DNA of 64,000 nt from contig JAFQOH010000148.1 in the NCBI GenBank assembly GCA_017403345.1, forward strand, positions 13,093-77,092. The letters run 5' to 3'. Each line of letters opens with the position of its first letter. The first letter of the stretch is position 1. The notes below the pieces were generated by a model, which was not told where the DNA came from, did no database searches, and was given only the letters and a program-made list of their open reading frames with translations. The position numbers were made by a program, and so were the translations under genes. This DNA comes from RGIG3701 sp017403345 (GTDB taxonomy: Bacteria > Planctomycetota > Planctomycetia > Pirellulales > Thermoguttaceae). Of this stretch, positions 26,953-34,858 are shown piece by piece.

Positions 26953-27675
26953 TCAGTCAAGCAGATCCTTGACCGTCTTCTTGCCGAAGTTCACGATATT
27001 GTCTGCCGTGGCTGCCGAGATATTCCCTTCCGCCACTTCCACGTTCCCTTTCTGTCCCCAGTCGTCATCGAGACCGGCAGAAATGATCTGGTAGGATTCC
27101 GGATTGTAGTAATTATCGTTCTCGTCGCCGTACGCAACATACGTGTTGCCCGGATAGTATTTTTTATTTCCTGTCGCACCGCGCGCCTTCAGATAAATGT
27201 ACGGCTCTGTGCATCCTTCAGGCAAATAGCAGTAGTTGCTCGAAACGCGGGCGGGGTCGAATTCAAAGAAACCGCGGGTCAAACTGCCGCCGTTTTTCAG
27301 ACTTTCCGGACTGCTGCCGAAAGGATTGCGCGGATTCGCGTTGTGCATTCCAAGGAAAACATAAAGCGCGTTTTCAGGAGTGACCGTCGTATAGACTCCC
27401 GTGCTCGTCGCTTCCGGATAGCATTTCCGAATGTGTCTGGTGACAAGACTGGAATCCGTACCGTCCGGCGGATATTCGCCGCGTTCCGCCTTGTACGATT
27501 CCAGCGCCATGCTGAGCTGCTGGATCTCCGCACGGATAGCGGACTGCTTCACCGAACGCATGACTGCCGGCGCAACGCCCGCGACCATCGCTGCAAGAAG
27601 ACCAATGATGATGACGACCGTGAGAAGCTCCACGAGCGTGAAACCCGAACGGCGGGTGTACTGTGACGTTTTCAT
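26953..27675 (-). CDS. GspG-like prepilin (major pseudopilin candidate)
   Basis: 240 aa. Leader MKTSQYTRRSG, then FTLVELLTVVIIIGLLAAMVAGVAP, the best-matching class III prepilin helix in the cluster (Glu at +5). Residues AEIQQLSMALESYKAERGEYPPDGTD are a standard GspG feature (alpha-helix followed by the GxYP turn). The C-terminal region has DDWGQKGN with calcium-loop character. First prepilin downstream of the GspF/PilC gene, with a possible separate promoter in the 141-bp gap. Confidence 0.87.
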   Translation of the reverse strand: MKTSQYTRRSGFTLVELLTVVIIIGLLAAMVAGVAPAVMRSVKQSAIRAEIQQLSMALESYKAERGEYPPDGTDSSLVTRHIRKCYPEATSTGVYTTVTPENALYVFLGMHNANPRNPFGSSPESLKNGGSLTRGFFEFDPARVSSNYCYLPEGCTEPYIYLKARGATGNKKYYPGNTYVAYGDENDNYYNPESYQIISAGLDDDWGQKGNVEVAEGNISAATADNIVNFGKKTVKDLLD

Positions 27676-27736
27676 ATTTTCGATTCCTGGATCTGAATTT
27701 TGTCTGTTTCGTATCTCTGCGTCCCCGCAGAAGGTA

Positions 27737-27784
27737 ATTATACTACGCTCATCCGCAAAATTTGGTTCAAACTTTTACGGATGA
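27737..27784 (-). promoter_or_regulatory. Minus-strand TATAAT and an 18-bp inverted repeat upstream of the prepilin genes
   Basis: TATAAT (27742-27737) sits 62 nt upstream of ATG 27675; its -35 hexamer is poor. Just upstream, CTCATCCGC...(T/G)CGGATGAA (27748-27784) forms an 18-bp imperfect inverted repeat. This could be an operator, or a hairpin limiting read-through from the ATPase genes into the abundant prepilins. Confidence 0.45.
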
Positions 27785-27816
27785 ACGTCTTTTTCTTTCT
27801 TCCGAACTTCCCGGCA

Positions 27817-29151
27817 TCAGCCGCCAGAAAGGTTCTGGATGAGGGAGATGAGCGGGAGGAACAGCGCAATGACGATGAAACCGACCATACCGCCCAAGCA
27901 GATGATGATGAGCGGTTCCATCAAACTCATGAGGCTGTCCGTCAGAACGGCGACTTCTTCGTCGAACACGTCCGCCACTTTGTAGAGCATCTTGTCCAGT
28001 TCACCGGTCTCCTCACCCACGTCGATCATGTTGATGACCATGTCGTCCAAGATCCTCTGTTTCATCTTCACCATGTACCACAGGATCCCGACCGGTCCGC
28101 AGATGAAGAACGCCCACCAGAAGACCGCCATGGGATGGAACGGCGGCAGGCAGTTTTGACGCATCGGAATGGCGATCGATTCCCCTTCCTTGATCGCGGC
28201 GAGTACCTTGTCGAATAGGTTCTCGAAAACCGCGTTCCCTGCCGTTTCACGCGTAATGGTGAACGCCTCGATGATCGGAACGCCCGACGCGACCAGTGTA
28301 CCGAGCGTACGCATCGTACGGGCCACGATGTTCTTTTCGACCAGCTGACCAAAAATCGGCATCTTCAGCGTGAAGAGGTCCCAGCCGACTTTGCACGCCT
28401 TGAATTTGCACATCGTCTTCACGAACATCACGATACCGAACGGAATGCCGGGGATCGCCCACCAGTAGATCTTGATGCCGTCCGCCATCGCAATGAGAAG
28501 GCGCGTCATAGCAGGAAGATCCGTTCCGAAGTCGTCGAAGATCTTCTGGAATGCCGGCACGATCATGATCATGATAAAGATCAAGATCAGAATGGCGAAA
28601 CCGATGACGGCTACCGGGTAGGTCAGCGCACCTTTGATCTTGCGCTTGAGTGCTTCACTTCGTTCGCGGAAGTCCGCAAGACGCTGAAGAATGATCTCCA
28701 AAGCACCGCCCGCCTCGCCGGCCTTGATCATGTTCACGTAAAGCCGGTCAAACGCTTTCGGGGACTTCGCCATGGCTTCGGAAAGCGTCAGACCGCCTTC
28801 GATCTCGTCGCAGACGTCGATCAGACAGTTCTTCATCGCCCCCGGTTTGGACTGTTCCTGAAGGATCTTCAGACTGCGCAAGATCGGCAGACCGGCGTCC
28901 TGCAGAATGGAAAGCTGACGGGTAAAGGTCGTCAAGATTTTCGATTTGACCTTTCCCAAGGCAAATGACTTACCGCGGCGAGAACCGCTTTTCACGGCGG
29001 CAGCCTTACGGTCTTTTTTCACCGCGAGTTTCGTCACGAAGTAACCCATTTGCCGAATGGTAGCCTGTGCTTCTTCCTCGTTCAGCGCATCAATGACGTC
29101 CTTAATCTCCTTGCCGGAGGAGTCCATCGCTTCAAATTGATACGTAGGCAT
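27817..29151 (-). CDS. GspF/PilC inner-membrane platform protein
   Basis: 444 aa, close to the usual 400. The N-terminus is typical (MPTYQFEAMDSSGKEIKDVI; AQATIRQMGYFVTKL). Two GspF domains follow: the first with FTRQLSILQDAGLPILRSL and KAGEAGGALEIILQRLADF, then a membrane helix (VIGFAILILIFIMIMIVPAF), and the second with TLGTLVASGVPIIEAF and IDVGEETGELDKMLYKVAD, with two more helices at the C-terminus. It couples the ATPase to pilin assembly. AAGGAAA lies 7 nt upstream of the start, and the gene is 59 nt after the GspE/PilB gene. Confidence 0.94.
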   Translation of the reverse strand: MPTYQFEAMDSSGKEIKDVIDALNEEEAQATIRQMGYFVTKLAVKKDRKAAAVKSGSRRGKSFALGKVKSKILTTFTRQLSILQDAGLPILRSLKILQEQSKPGAMKNCLIDVCDEIEGGLTLSEAMAKSPKAFDRLYVNMIKAGEAGGALEIILQRLADFRERSEALKRKIKGALTYPVAVIGFAILILIFIMIMIVPAFQKIFDDFGTDLPAMTRLLIAMADGIKIYWWAIPGIPFGIVMFVKTMCKFKACKVGWDLFTLKMPIFGQLVEKNIVARTMRTLGTLVASGVPIIEAFTITRETAGNAVFENLFDKVLAAIKEGESIAIPMRQNCLPPFHPMAVFWWAFFICGPVGILWYMVKMKQRILDDMVINMIDVGEETGELDKMLYKVADVFDEEVAVLTDSLMSLMEPLIIICLGGMVGFIVIALFLPLISLIQNLSGG

Positions 29152-29210
29152 GGCGTTTTCCTTGTTTTTATCGAAATGTTTAAAAAATCGTGTTTATTCG
29201 GTTTCGTAAA

Positions 29211-30935
29211 TTATTCGGCGACCGTTTCGCGAACGACTTCTTCCAGTGTCGTTTCTCCCGCGAAAACTTTCTTCATCCCCGACTTGCGCAGAGGCGTTAA
29301 ACCTCCCTGAAGTGCCGCGTCACGCAGCTTTTCCGTCGAACAGCCCGTGTTGATCAGGTCGCGCAGACGGTCATTCAGAATCAGAAGCTCATGAAGACCC
29401 GTTCGCCCTTTCAGACCCGTATTGTTACAGACCGCGCAGCCGCGCCCGCGGTAGAACTTCTGCCCCATCACATCGTCCGGCGTCATGTCCATGTCGGCGA
29501 GCAGGCCTGTGTTCGGCATCGTTTCCTCTTTGCACTCCGTGCAGATGCGGCGAACGAGACGCTGAGCCAGAACCGCTTCGAGCGTCGCCGTAATGAGGAA
29601 CGGCTGGATCCCCATGTCGCGCAGACGGGTGATCGTGCTCGGCGCGTCGTTCGTGTGCAGCGTACTGAACACCATGTGCCCGGTCAGCGCAGCCTGAATC
29701 GCAATTTCCGCCGTCTCAAGGTCACGGATCTCACCCACCAGAATTCGGTCCGGATCCTGACGGAGGATCGAACGCAGACACTGCGCGAACGTGTTGCCGA
29801 TGCTCGAATCGATCGGGATCTGCACGATGCCGTCAATGTCGTACTCGACCGGGTCTTCCGTCGTGATGAGCTTTTCCTCGATCGTGTTCATCTCCGAAAG
29901 CGCAGCGTACAGCGTCGTCGTCTTTCCGGAACCTGTAGGTCCCGTCACCAGAACGATACCGTTCGGACGGCGCATGATCGTGCGGAAGTTCCCAAGGATC
30001 TCTTGGTCCATCCCGATCTTGTCCAAATCCAGCATGACCACAGACCGGTCCAGAACTCGCATGACGACACTCTCGCCAAAGAGCGTCGGCAGTACGCTCA
30101 CGCGCAGGTCGACCGGGTGTCCGCCGACGGAAAGTTCGATTCGTCCGTCCTGCGGCAAACGGCGCTCCGCGATGTCCAGGTTGGCCATGACTTTGATTCG
30201 CGTCGTAATGGCAAACGCAAGGTGACGCGGCGGCGGGACCAGTTCGTAAAGCTGGCCGTCGGCGCGAATGCGGATCTTGAACTCCGTTTCAAACGGCTCA
30301 AGGTGAATGTCCGACGCGCGGTCACGGATCGCCATGAGAATGACCATGTTCAGCAGCTTACGCACCGGCGCGGCATCCGCCATCGCTTCCAGACCAGTCA
30401 AGTCGATTGCGTTATTGTCGATGTCCGCCTGCTTCGCCAGATCGTTCAGACTTTCATCCGACTCCAGCTCCTCAAGCAGCTTCTCTACGCTCTCCGAACC
30501 TTCCGTATAGTATTTCTCAAGAAATTTGTTGACTTCGGCATCGGTAGCGACCTTCGGAATGATGGTGTAGCCAAGGAAGTTGCGCAATTCGTCGCAGACG
30601 TAAAGATTCTGCGGCTGACTCATCGCAATGGTCAACTCGTTGGTCGACGGATCCAAAGAAAGAGGGATCACTTTGTAGCTCTGCGCCATGTCCTCCGTCA
30701 AAAGGGAAATGACGTTCGCATCAAACGGATAGGTGCTCAGCACGACCATCTCCATCCCCAGCTGTTTGCCGAGTGCCTGCGCCAGCTGGTCATCATTGAT
30801 CAGCCCCATTCCAATGGCGATCTGCCCAAGGAGTTCACCGGGACGGCGCGTTTTCTGCTCGCGCAAAAGGGTAAGCTGTTCCTCGGAAATGAACTTCAGA
30901 TCGACAAGGACCTGCCCCAAACCACGTAATGCCAT
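29211..30935 (-). CDS. GspE/PilB-type assembly ATPase
   Basis: 574 aa. N-terminal MshEN-like domain (LGQVLVDLKFISEEQL; AIGMGLINDDQLAQALGKQ), a family that can bind c-di-GMP. The motor domain has Walker A GPTGSGKTTTLYAAL (about 330-344), the Asp box (TTEDPVEYDIDGIVQ), Walker B-like VGEIRDLETAEIAIQAALTGH and the His box (STLHTNDAPS). A four-Cys zinc site (CTECKEE ... GCAVCNNTG) marks the assembly rather than retraction type. It powers pseudopilus or pilus extension at the inner membrane. Encoded between pilT and GspF/PilC. Confidence 0.95.
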   Translation of the reverse strand: MALRGLGQVLVDLKFISEEQLTLLREQKTRRPGELLGQIAIGMGLINDDQLAQALGKQLGMEMVVLSTYPFDANVISLLTEDMAQSYKVIPLSLDPSTNELTIAMSQPQNLYVCDELRNFLGYTIIPKVATDAEVNKFLEKYYTEGSESVEKLLEELESDESLNDLAKQADIDNNAIDLTGLEAMADAAPVRKLLNMVILMAIRDRASDIHLEPFETEFKIRIRADGQLYELVPPPRHLAFAITTRIKVMANLDIAERRLPQDGRIELSVGGHPVDLRVSVLPTLFGESVVMRVLDRSVVMLDLDKIGMDQEILGNFRTIMRRPNGIVLVTGPTGSGKTTTLYAALSEMNTIEEKLITTEDPVEYDIDGIVQIPIDSSIGNTFAQCLRSILRQDPDRILVGEIRDLETAEIAIQAALTGHMVFSTLHTNDAPSTITRLRDMGIQPFLITATLEAVLAQRLVRRICTECKEETMPNTGLLADMDMTPDDVMGQKFYRGRGCAVCNNTGLKGRTGLHELLILNDRLRDLINTGCSTEKLRDAALQGGLTPLRKSGMKKVFAGETTLEEVVRETVAE

Positions 30936-31051
30936 GAATCTTTAATCCTGTGAAAATGTGTGTTTTTTGAAATTCCCCAATTCCATTTCCGAAAACACGA
31001 AACCGCCCTGCCCCAACCGGTTCGGGACAGAGCGCATTTCGGCTCTCATTT

Positions 31052-32140
31052 TCATTCGTCTGCGACCAGCTTGCCCGCTTTGTATTCGGCAACGCGCTTC
31101 ATGAGGTCGTCCGTACTGTTTGCTTTCCCAAGCGCATCTTCCAGCGTCACGATACCGTCGCGCCAGAGCTTGAAGAGATGGTCGTCAAGCAGCTGCATCC
31201 CGCGTTTCGCTCCGGTCTGAATGACGGAGGTGATTCGGAAGATCTTATTTTCGCGGATCAAGTTCGCCGTCGCAGAATCGACCACGAGCATTTCGTAAGC
31301 CGCGACTCGCCCGCCGCCGATCCTCGGAAGCAGCGTCTGACAGAGTACGCCGAGAATGGAAGTCGCCAGCTGCGTACGGATCTGATCCTGCTGCGTGTTC
31401 GGGAAAACGTCGATGATTCGGTTGATCGTACCGGCAGCAGAGCTCGTGTGCAGTGTCCCGAACACCACGTGACCGGTTTCCGCGGCCGTGATCGCGGTCT
31501 CGATCGTTTCAAGGTCTCGCATTTCTCCCACGAGGATGACGTCCGGGTCCTGACGCAATGCACGGCGAATAGCTTCTGCAAACGTTGGTACGTCGACGCC
31601 GATCTCACGCTGGTTGATCGTACATTTGATGTTCGGATGGTAGAATTCGATCGGGTCTTCGATCGTAATGATGTGGTGGTCGACGTTTTCATTCAGCCAC
31701 TTGATCATCGCGGCGAGCGTCGTAGTCTTTCCGGAACCGGTCGGCCCCGTCACGAGCAGAAGACCGCGCGGACGCTGGATCAGTTCACGGCAGATCGGCG
31801 GCGTGTTGAGCTGGTCCATCGAGAGCATTTTGCTCGGGATCTGACGCAAAACCATCGCCACGTTACCGCGCTGACGGAAAACGGAAACTCGGAAACGAGC
31901 TGCATCGCCGAATGAGAAACCGAAGTCCGTACTTCCCATTTCCTGCAGTTCCTGCTGACAGCGGGACGGCGTGATACTTTTCATCAGCGCGACCGTATCG
32001 TCTGGCGTCAGCTCGTTCGTTTCCAGACGGACCATTCGTCCATGGAGACGCACGACCGGCGGCTGGCCCGTCGTAATGTGCAAGTCGGAAACGCCCTGTT
32101 TCACCACAGTCTGCAAAAGTTTGTCGATGAGTACTGCCAT
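31052..32140 (-). CDS. pilT: Twitching motility / retraction ATPase PilT
   Basis: 362 aa, the usual PilT length. N-terminal PAS-like part (VVKQGVSDLHITTGQPP) is the PilT signature. Motor motifs: Walker A GPTGSGKTTTLAAMI (about 130-144), Asp box (ITIEDPIEFYHPN), Walker B VGEMRDLETIETAITAAETGH and His box (GTLHTSSAAGTINRIIDVFP). No Cys4 zinc site. The C-terminus shows the PilT AIRNLIRE-like helix (SATANLIRENKIFRI). PilT implies retractile type IV pili rather than pure type II secretion. The 5' side carries the 33-unit heptanucleotide array up to 43 nt from the ATG. Confidence 0.95.
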   Translation of the reverse strand: MAVLIDKLLQTVVKQGVSDLHITTGQPPVVRLHGRMVRLETNELTPDDTVALMKSITPSRCQQELQEMGSTDFGFSFGDAARFRVSVFRQRGNVAMVLRQIPSKMLSMDQLNTPPICRELIQRPRGLLLVTGPTGSGKTTTLAAMIKWLNENVDHHIITIEDPIEFYHPNIKCTINQREIGVDVPTFAEAIRRALRQDPDVILVGEMRDLETIETAITAAETGHVVFGTLHTSSAAGTINRIIDVFPNTQQDQIRTQLATSILGVLCQTLLPRIGGGRVAAYEMLVVDSATANLIRENKIFRITSVIQTGAKRGMQLLDDHLFKLWRDGIVTLEDALGKANSTDDLMKRVAEYKAGKLVADE

Positions 32141-32182
32141 AAAATATCTCTATCCTTTAAATGAAAAAGTGAAAATCTTCTT

Positions 32183-32413
32183 TTTTAGCTTCTAGCTTTT
32201 GGCTTTTAGCTTCTAGCTTTTGGCTTTTAGCTTCTAGCTTTTAGCTTTTAGCTTTTGGCTTTTAGCTTCTAGCTTTTGGCTTCTAGCTTTTGGCTTTTAG
32301 CTTCTAGCTTTTGGCTTTTAGCTTCTAGCTTTTGGCGTTTAGCTAATCGCTAACGGCTAACAGCTAACAGCTAACAGCTAACAGCTAACAGCTAACAGCT
32401 AACAGCTAATCGC
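32183..32413. repeat. 33-unit heptanucleotide array between the two ATPase genes
   Basis: Exactly 33 contiguous 7-bp units fill 231 bp. Units 1-22 are TT(T/C)T(A/G)GC, unit 23 is GTTTAGC, 24 TAATCGC, 25 TAACGGC, 26-32 TAACAGC and 33 TAATCGC. The last unit abuts the minus-strand stop codon (32414-32416) of the PilB-type gene. The left block is roughly the reverse complement of the right block (TTTTAGC versus GCTAACA), so the transcript can fold on itself around 32336-32357. Confidence 0.95.
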
Positions 32414-34141
32414 TCAACCATCATCTTCGGACATTTTTGCAACGCGAAGTACTTCTTCCATCGTCGTGACCCCTTTTGCGACTTTGAGAAGTCCATCGAC
32501 GTAAAGCGTCTTCATTCCTTCCGTGATGGCGGCCTGGCGGATCTGCGTCGTGGGAGCTTCCGCAAAGGTCAGCTCACGGATCTTGCTCGACATTTTCATC
32601 AGTTCGTAGATGCCGAGACGCCCTTTGTATCCCTTCATATTGCATGCCGTACAGCCGCGGCCATGCATGAAGTGCGCAGTCTCCAGTACGCCGGCAGGGA
32701 AACCGGCAGAATCGATGACCGACTGCGGAGGCTGGAACGGTTCACGGCATTTTTTGCAGATGGTTCGAACGAGACGCTGCGCCATGATCGCGATGACCGA
32801 ACTGGCGATCAGATAGGACGGGACGCCCATATCTGCAAGGCGCGTGACGGCGGACGGCGCGTCGTTCGTGTGCGGCGTACTGAAGACGAGGTGGCCGGTC
32901 AGCGACGCCTGGATCCCCATCTGGGCCGTTTCAAGGTCACGCATCTCACCGACCAGAATGATGTTCGGCGCCTGACGGAGCATGGAACGAATGACGCTCG
33001 CGAAGTCGAGACCGATCTGGTGTTTGATCTCGACCTGATTGATCCCTGCGAGGTAGTACTCCACCGGGTCCTCGGCCGTGATGATCTTTCGGTCCGGCGT
33101 GTTCAGGGCGTTGAGAGCCGCGTAAAGAGACGTCGTTTTTCCGGACCCTGTCGGCCCCGTCACGAGAATGATCCCGTTCGGACGGCGGATGAGCGTATTG
33201 AACGTCGTGAAGTCATCTTCCGCGAAACCAAGCTGACGCAGACCGATCTTAATGTTGTCTTTGTCGAGAATACGCATGACGACCGACTGTCCGTGGTTCG
33301 TCGGGATGATGCTCACGCGCAAGTCCAGCTCCTTTTCACCAACGGTGACCTTGATCCGTCCGTCCTGCGTTCTTCGGCGCTCCGCAATATCGAGCTTGGA
33401 AAGGATCTTGATTCGGGAAAGAAGCGCACCAAGCAAACGGCGCGGCGGACTGTCACGCTCCACAAGAACGCCGTCGATACGGTATCGGATACGGATCCGG
33501 TCCTCAAACGGCTCGATATGGATGTCGGAGGCTTTCAGCTGGACGGCCTCTGTGATGATGAGCTGCGCAAGACGCACGATCGGAGCGCTGGATTCATCAA
33601 GATCTCCGCCGTCATCGTCGGCTGCATAAATATCTGTATCAGAAAAGTCGATCTCGGTCGTTGGCGATGCAGCTGCATCCGCCGCCAAAGAGACAGCCTG
33701 CGCGATGCCTTCCTGACCATAGATCGCATTAAGCGTTTTCCGGATCGCTTCTGCCGGCGCAAGATTGATACTGACGCGGCGATTGAGCATGAACGTCAGC
33801 TTGTCGATCATATTGAAGTCTTCCGGCTCACTCGTCGCAATGGTCAATTCACCGTCGTCTGCGGCGATCGGAACGATATTGAATTCACGCGCCACATGTT
33901 CCGGGATCAGCGATATGACGTCCGCCGGAATGTTCAGAGTCTCGAGCTTCACAAACTGCGTGCCGTACTCCTGAGCCATGGCACGCATGACGTTATTCGC
34001 AGAAACGTAATCGAGCTGGACCAATGCGTCGCCAAGTTTGATCTTTCGCGCACTCGCGACAGTCTTGGCTTCCTCAAGCTGTTCTAGACTAATGACCTTG
34101 CATTTGACCAAGATCTCTGCAAAATTTCTTCTTTTTGCCAT
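32414..34141 (-). CDS. PilB/GspE-type assembly ATPase (second copy)
   Basis: 575 aa from ATG 34141 (AAGGAA 9 nt upstream). The frame is open upstream to 34405 but the extension looks non-coding. N-terminal MshEN-like domain (AEILVKCKVISLEQLEEAK; LGDALVQLDYVSANNVM). Motor: Walker A GPTGSGKTTSLYAAL (about 327-341), Asp box (TAEDPVEYYLAGINQ), Walker B VGEMRDLETAQMGIQASLTGH, His box (STPHTNDAPS; Thr-Pro-His where the paralogue has Thr-Leu-His). Zinc site CKKCREPF ... GCTACNMKG. It is a diverged paralogue of the GspE gene at 29211-30935 (similar order of motifs, different N-terminal half). First gene of the operon. Confidence 0.95.
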   Translation of the reverse strand: MAKRRNFAEILVKCKVISLEQLEEAKTVASARKIKLGDALVQLDYVSANNVMRAMAQEYGTQFVKLETLNIPADVISLIPEHVAREFNIVPIAADDGELTIATSEPEDFNMIDKLTFMLNRRVSINLAPAEAIRKTLNAIYGQEGIAQAVSLAADAAASPTTEIDFSDTDIYAADDDGGDLDESSAPIVRLAQLIITEAVQLKASDIHIEPFEDRIRIRYRIDGVLVERDSPPRRLLGALLSRIKILSKLDIAERRRTQDGRIKVTVGEKELDLRVSIIPTNHGQSVVMRILDKDNIKIGLRQLGFAEDDFTTFNTLIRRPNGIILVTGPTGSGKTTSLYAALNALNTPDRKIITAEDPVEYYLAGINQVEIKHQIGLDFASVIRSMLRQAPNIILVGEMRDLETAQMGIQASLTGHLVFSTPHTNDAPSAVTRLADMGVPSYLIASSVIAIMAQRLVRTICKKCREPFQPPQSVIDSAGFPAGVLETAHFMHGRGCTACNMKGYKGRLGIYELMKMSSKIRELTFAEAPTTQIRQAAITEGMKTLYVDGLLKVAKGVTTMEEVLRVAKMSEDDG

Positions 34142-34161
34142 GAAGAACTTCCTTGGTTCTT

Positions 34162-34187
34162 TAAAAAACGGACTTTTAAACCGTCTG
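34162..34187 (-). terminator. Candidate attenuator hairpin in the pilB leader
   Basis: Minus-strand ACGG...CCGT stem (34184-34181 with 34171-34168; extended by two more pairs across a mismatch) followed by TTTTTT, ending about 8 nt before the AAGGAA of pilB. CAGACGG at 34187-34181 is repeated at 34354-34348, and the complementary CCGTCTG lies between them (34289-34283). Confidence 0.4.
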
Positions 34188-34453
34188 TGTACAGGCACAA
34201 GGCACACGATGCCCGTTTCTGCACAAAATTCCCACTTTAAAAGAATTTCCCAATGGTACTCTTCTTCCCCCAAACAAAAACGCAGACGGAACAGAGCCGC
34301 GTCTAGGAGACGCACCTCGTACCAACCGCCAATTAAGGAAAGAGGGACCGTCTGGCTGGCTTCAGGAGCGAGACCTCCATGATCTCTTCGCTGCCTATTC
34401 AGCACCCCGCAGGCATACCTTGTCCGAAACCTCTTTACACTTCATCATCCTAT

Positions 34454-34482
34454 AGATTACCGCGAACTTGCCTTTTTGTCAA
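34454..34482 (-). promoter_or_regulatory. Sigma-70-type promoter of the pil/gsp operon
   Basis: Minus-strand TTGACA (34482-34477), a 17-nt spacer and TAATCT (34459-34454). It gives an unusually long leader of about 305 nt before ATG 34141. Confidence 0.75.
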
Positions 34483-34512
34483 GTATGCTCTCTTGAAAAG
34501 ATCCGTATTTTT

Positions 34513-34638
34513 TTCAAAAAAATTCACTTTTCCCTATAAAATCTTCCCAAATTTCCCGATCCTCACAGCAACCGGCCGTTTTGATGGGAGACATCTGTCT
34601 GAGATTGGAGATCCAGGAAAGGAGGACGGGCGGTTTTT
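34513..34638 (+). ncRNA. Candidate small RNA upstream of the GDPD gene
   Basis: A plus-strand promoter-like pair TTCAAA (34513-34518)/TATAAA (34535-34540, 16-nt spacer) is followed about 30 nt later by a stem 34572-34581 with 34624-34633 (nine pairs, one mismatch) and TTTTT (34634-34638), with a small inner hairpin AGACATCTGTCT. No good ORF. It could be a 90-nt transcript; no family recognised. Confidence 0.3.
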
Positions 34639-34699
34639 CATTCTTTTCCCCCCCAAGCCACAGATATGGTAAAAAATTCCCCGAACACGCCCCCACCCC

Positions 34700-34728
34700 T
34701 TGACTTTTGAGCCCTTTTTCTGTAAAAT
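34700..34728 (+). promoter_or_regulatory. Sigma-70-type promoter of the GDPD gene
   Basis: TTGACT (34700-34705), 17-nt spacer, TAAAAT (34723-34728); leader of about 125 nt to ATG 34859. No other feature was seen in 34640-34858. Confidence 0.75.
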
Positions 34729-34858
34729 CAAAATTCAGCGCCTGTCTGACCGAAATTTTCAGAATTCCAAAGTCAAACAGGCCGCCTGTCGTTTTCATTT
34801 CATCCTTTCCACTTTCACCGTAACCTCCACCTTTCCATCCTTTCCACAGGAGATAAAA

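Noticed and set aside
29391..30929. 512-residue plus-strand ORF opposite the GspE/PilB gene
   Set aside because: Antisense shadow of a conserved ATPase with complete Walker and zinc motifs.
32183..32413. CRISPR array
   Set aside because: Units are contiguous heptamers with no spacers and no cas genes nearby.
34142..34405. In-frame N-terminal extension (88 residues) of the PilB-type ATPase
   Set aside because: It shows no similarity to PilB and no SD at its start; the MAKRRNFAEIL start has a good SD. The DNA is better explained as leader.
34141..34482. c-di-GMP (GEMM) riboswitch in the pil leader
   Set aside because: The conserved GEMM sequence pattern is not present. Only a possible alternative-pairing arrangement remains as a finding.
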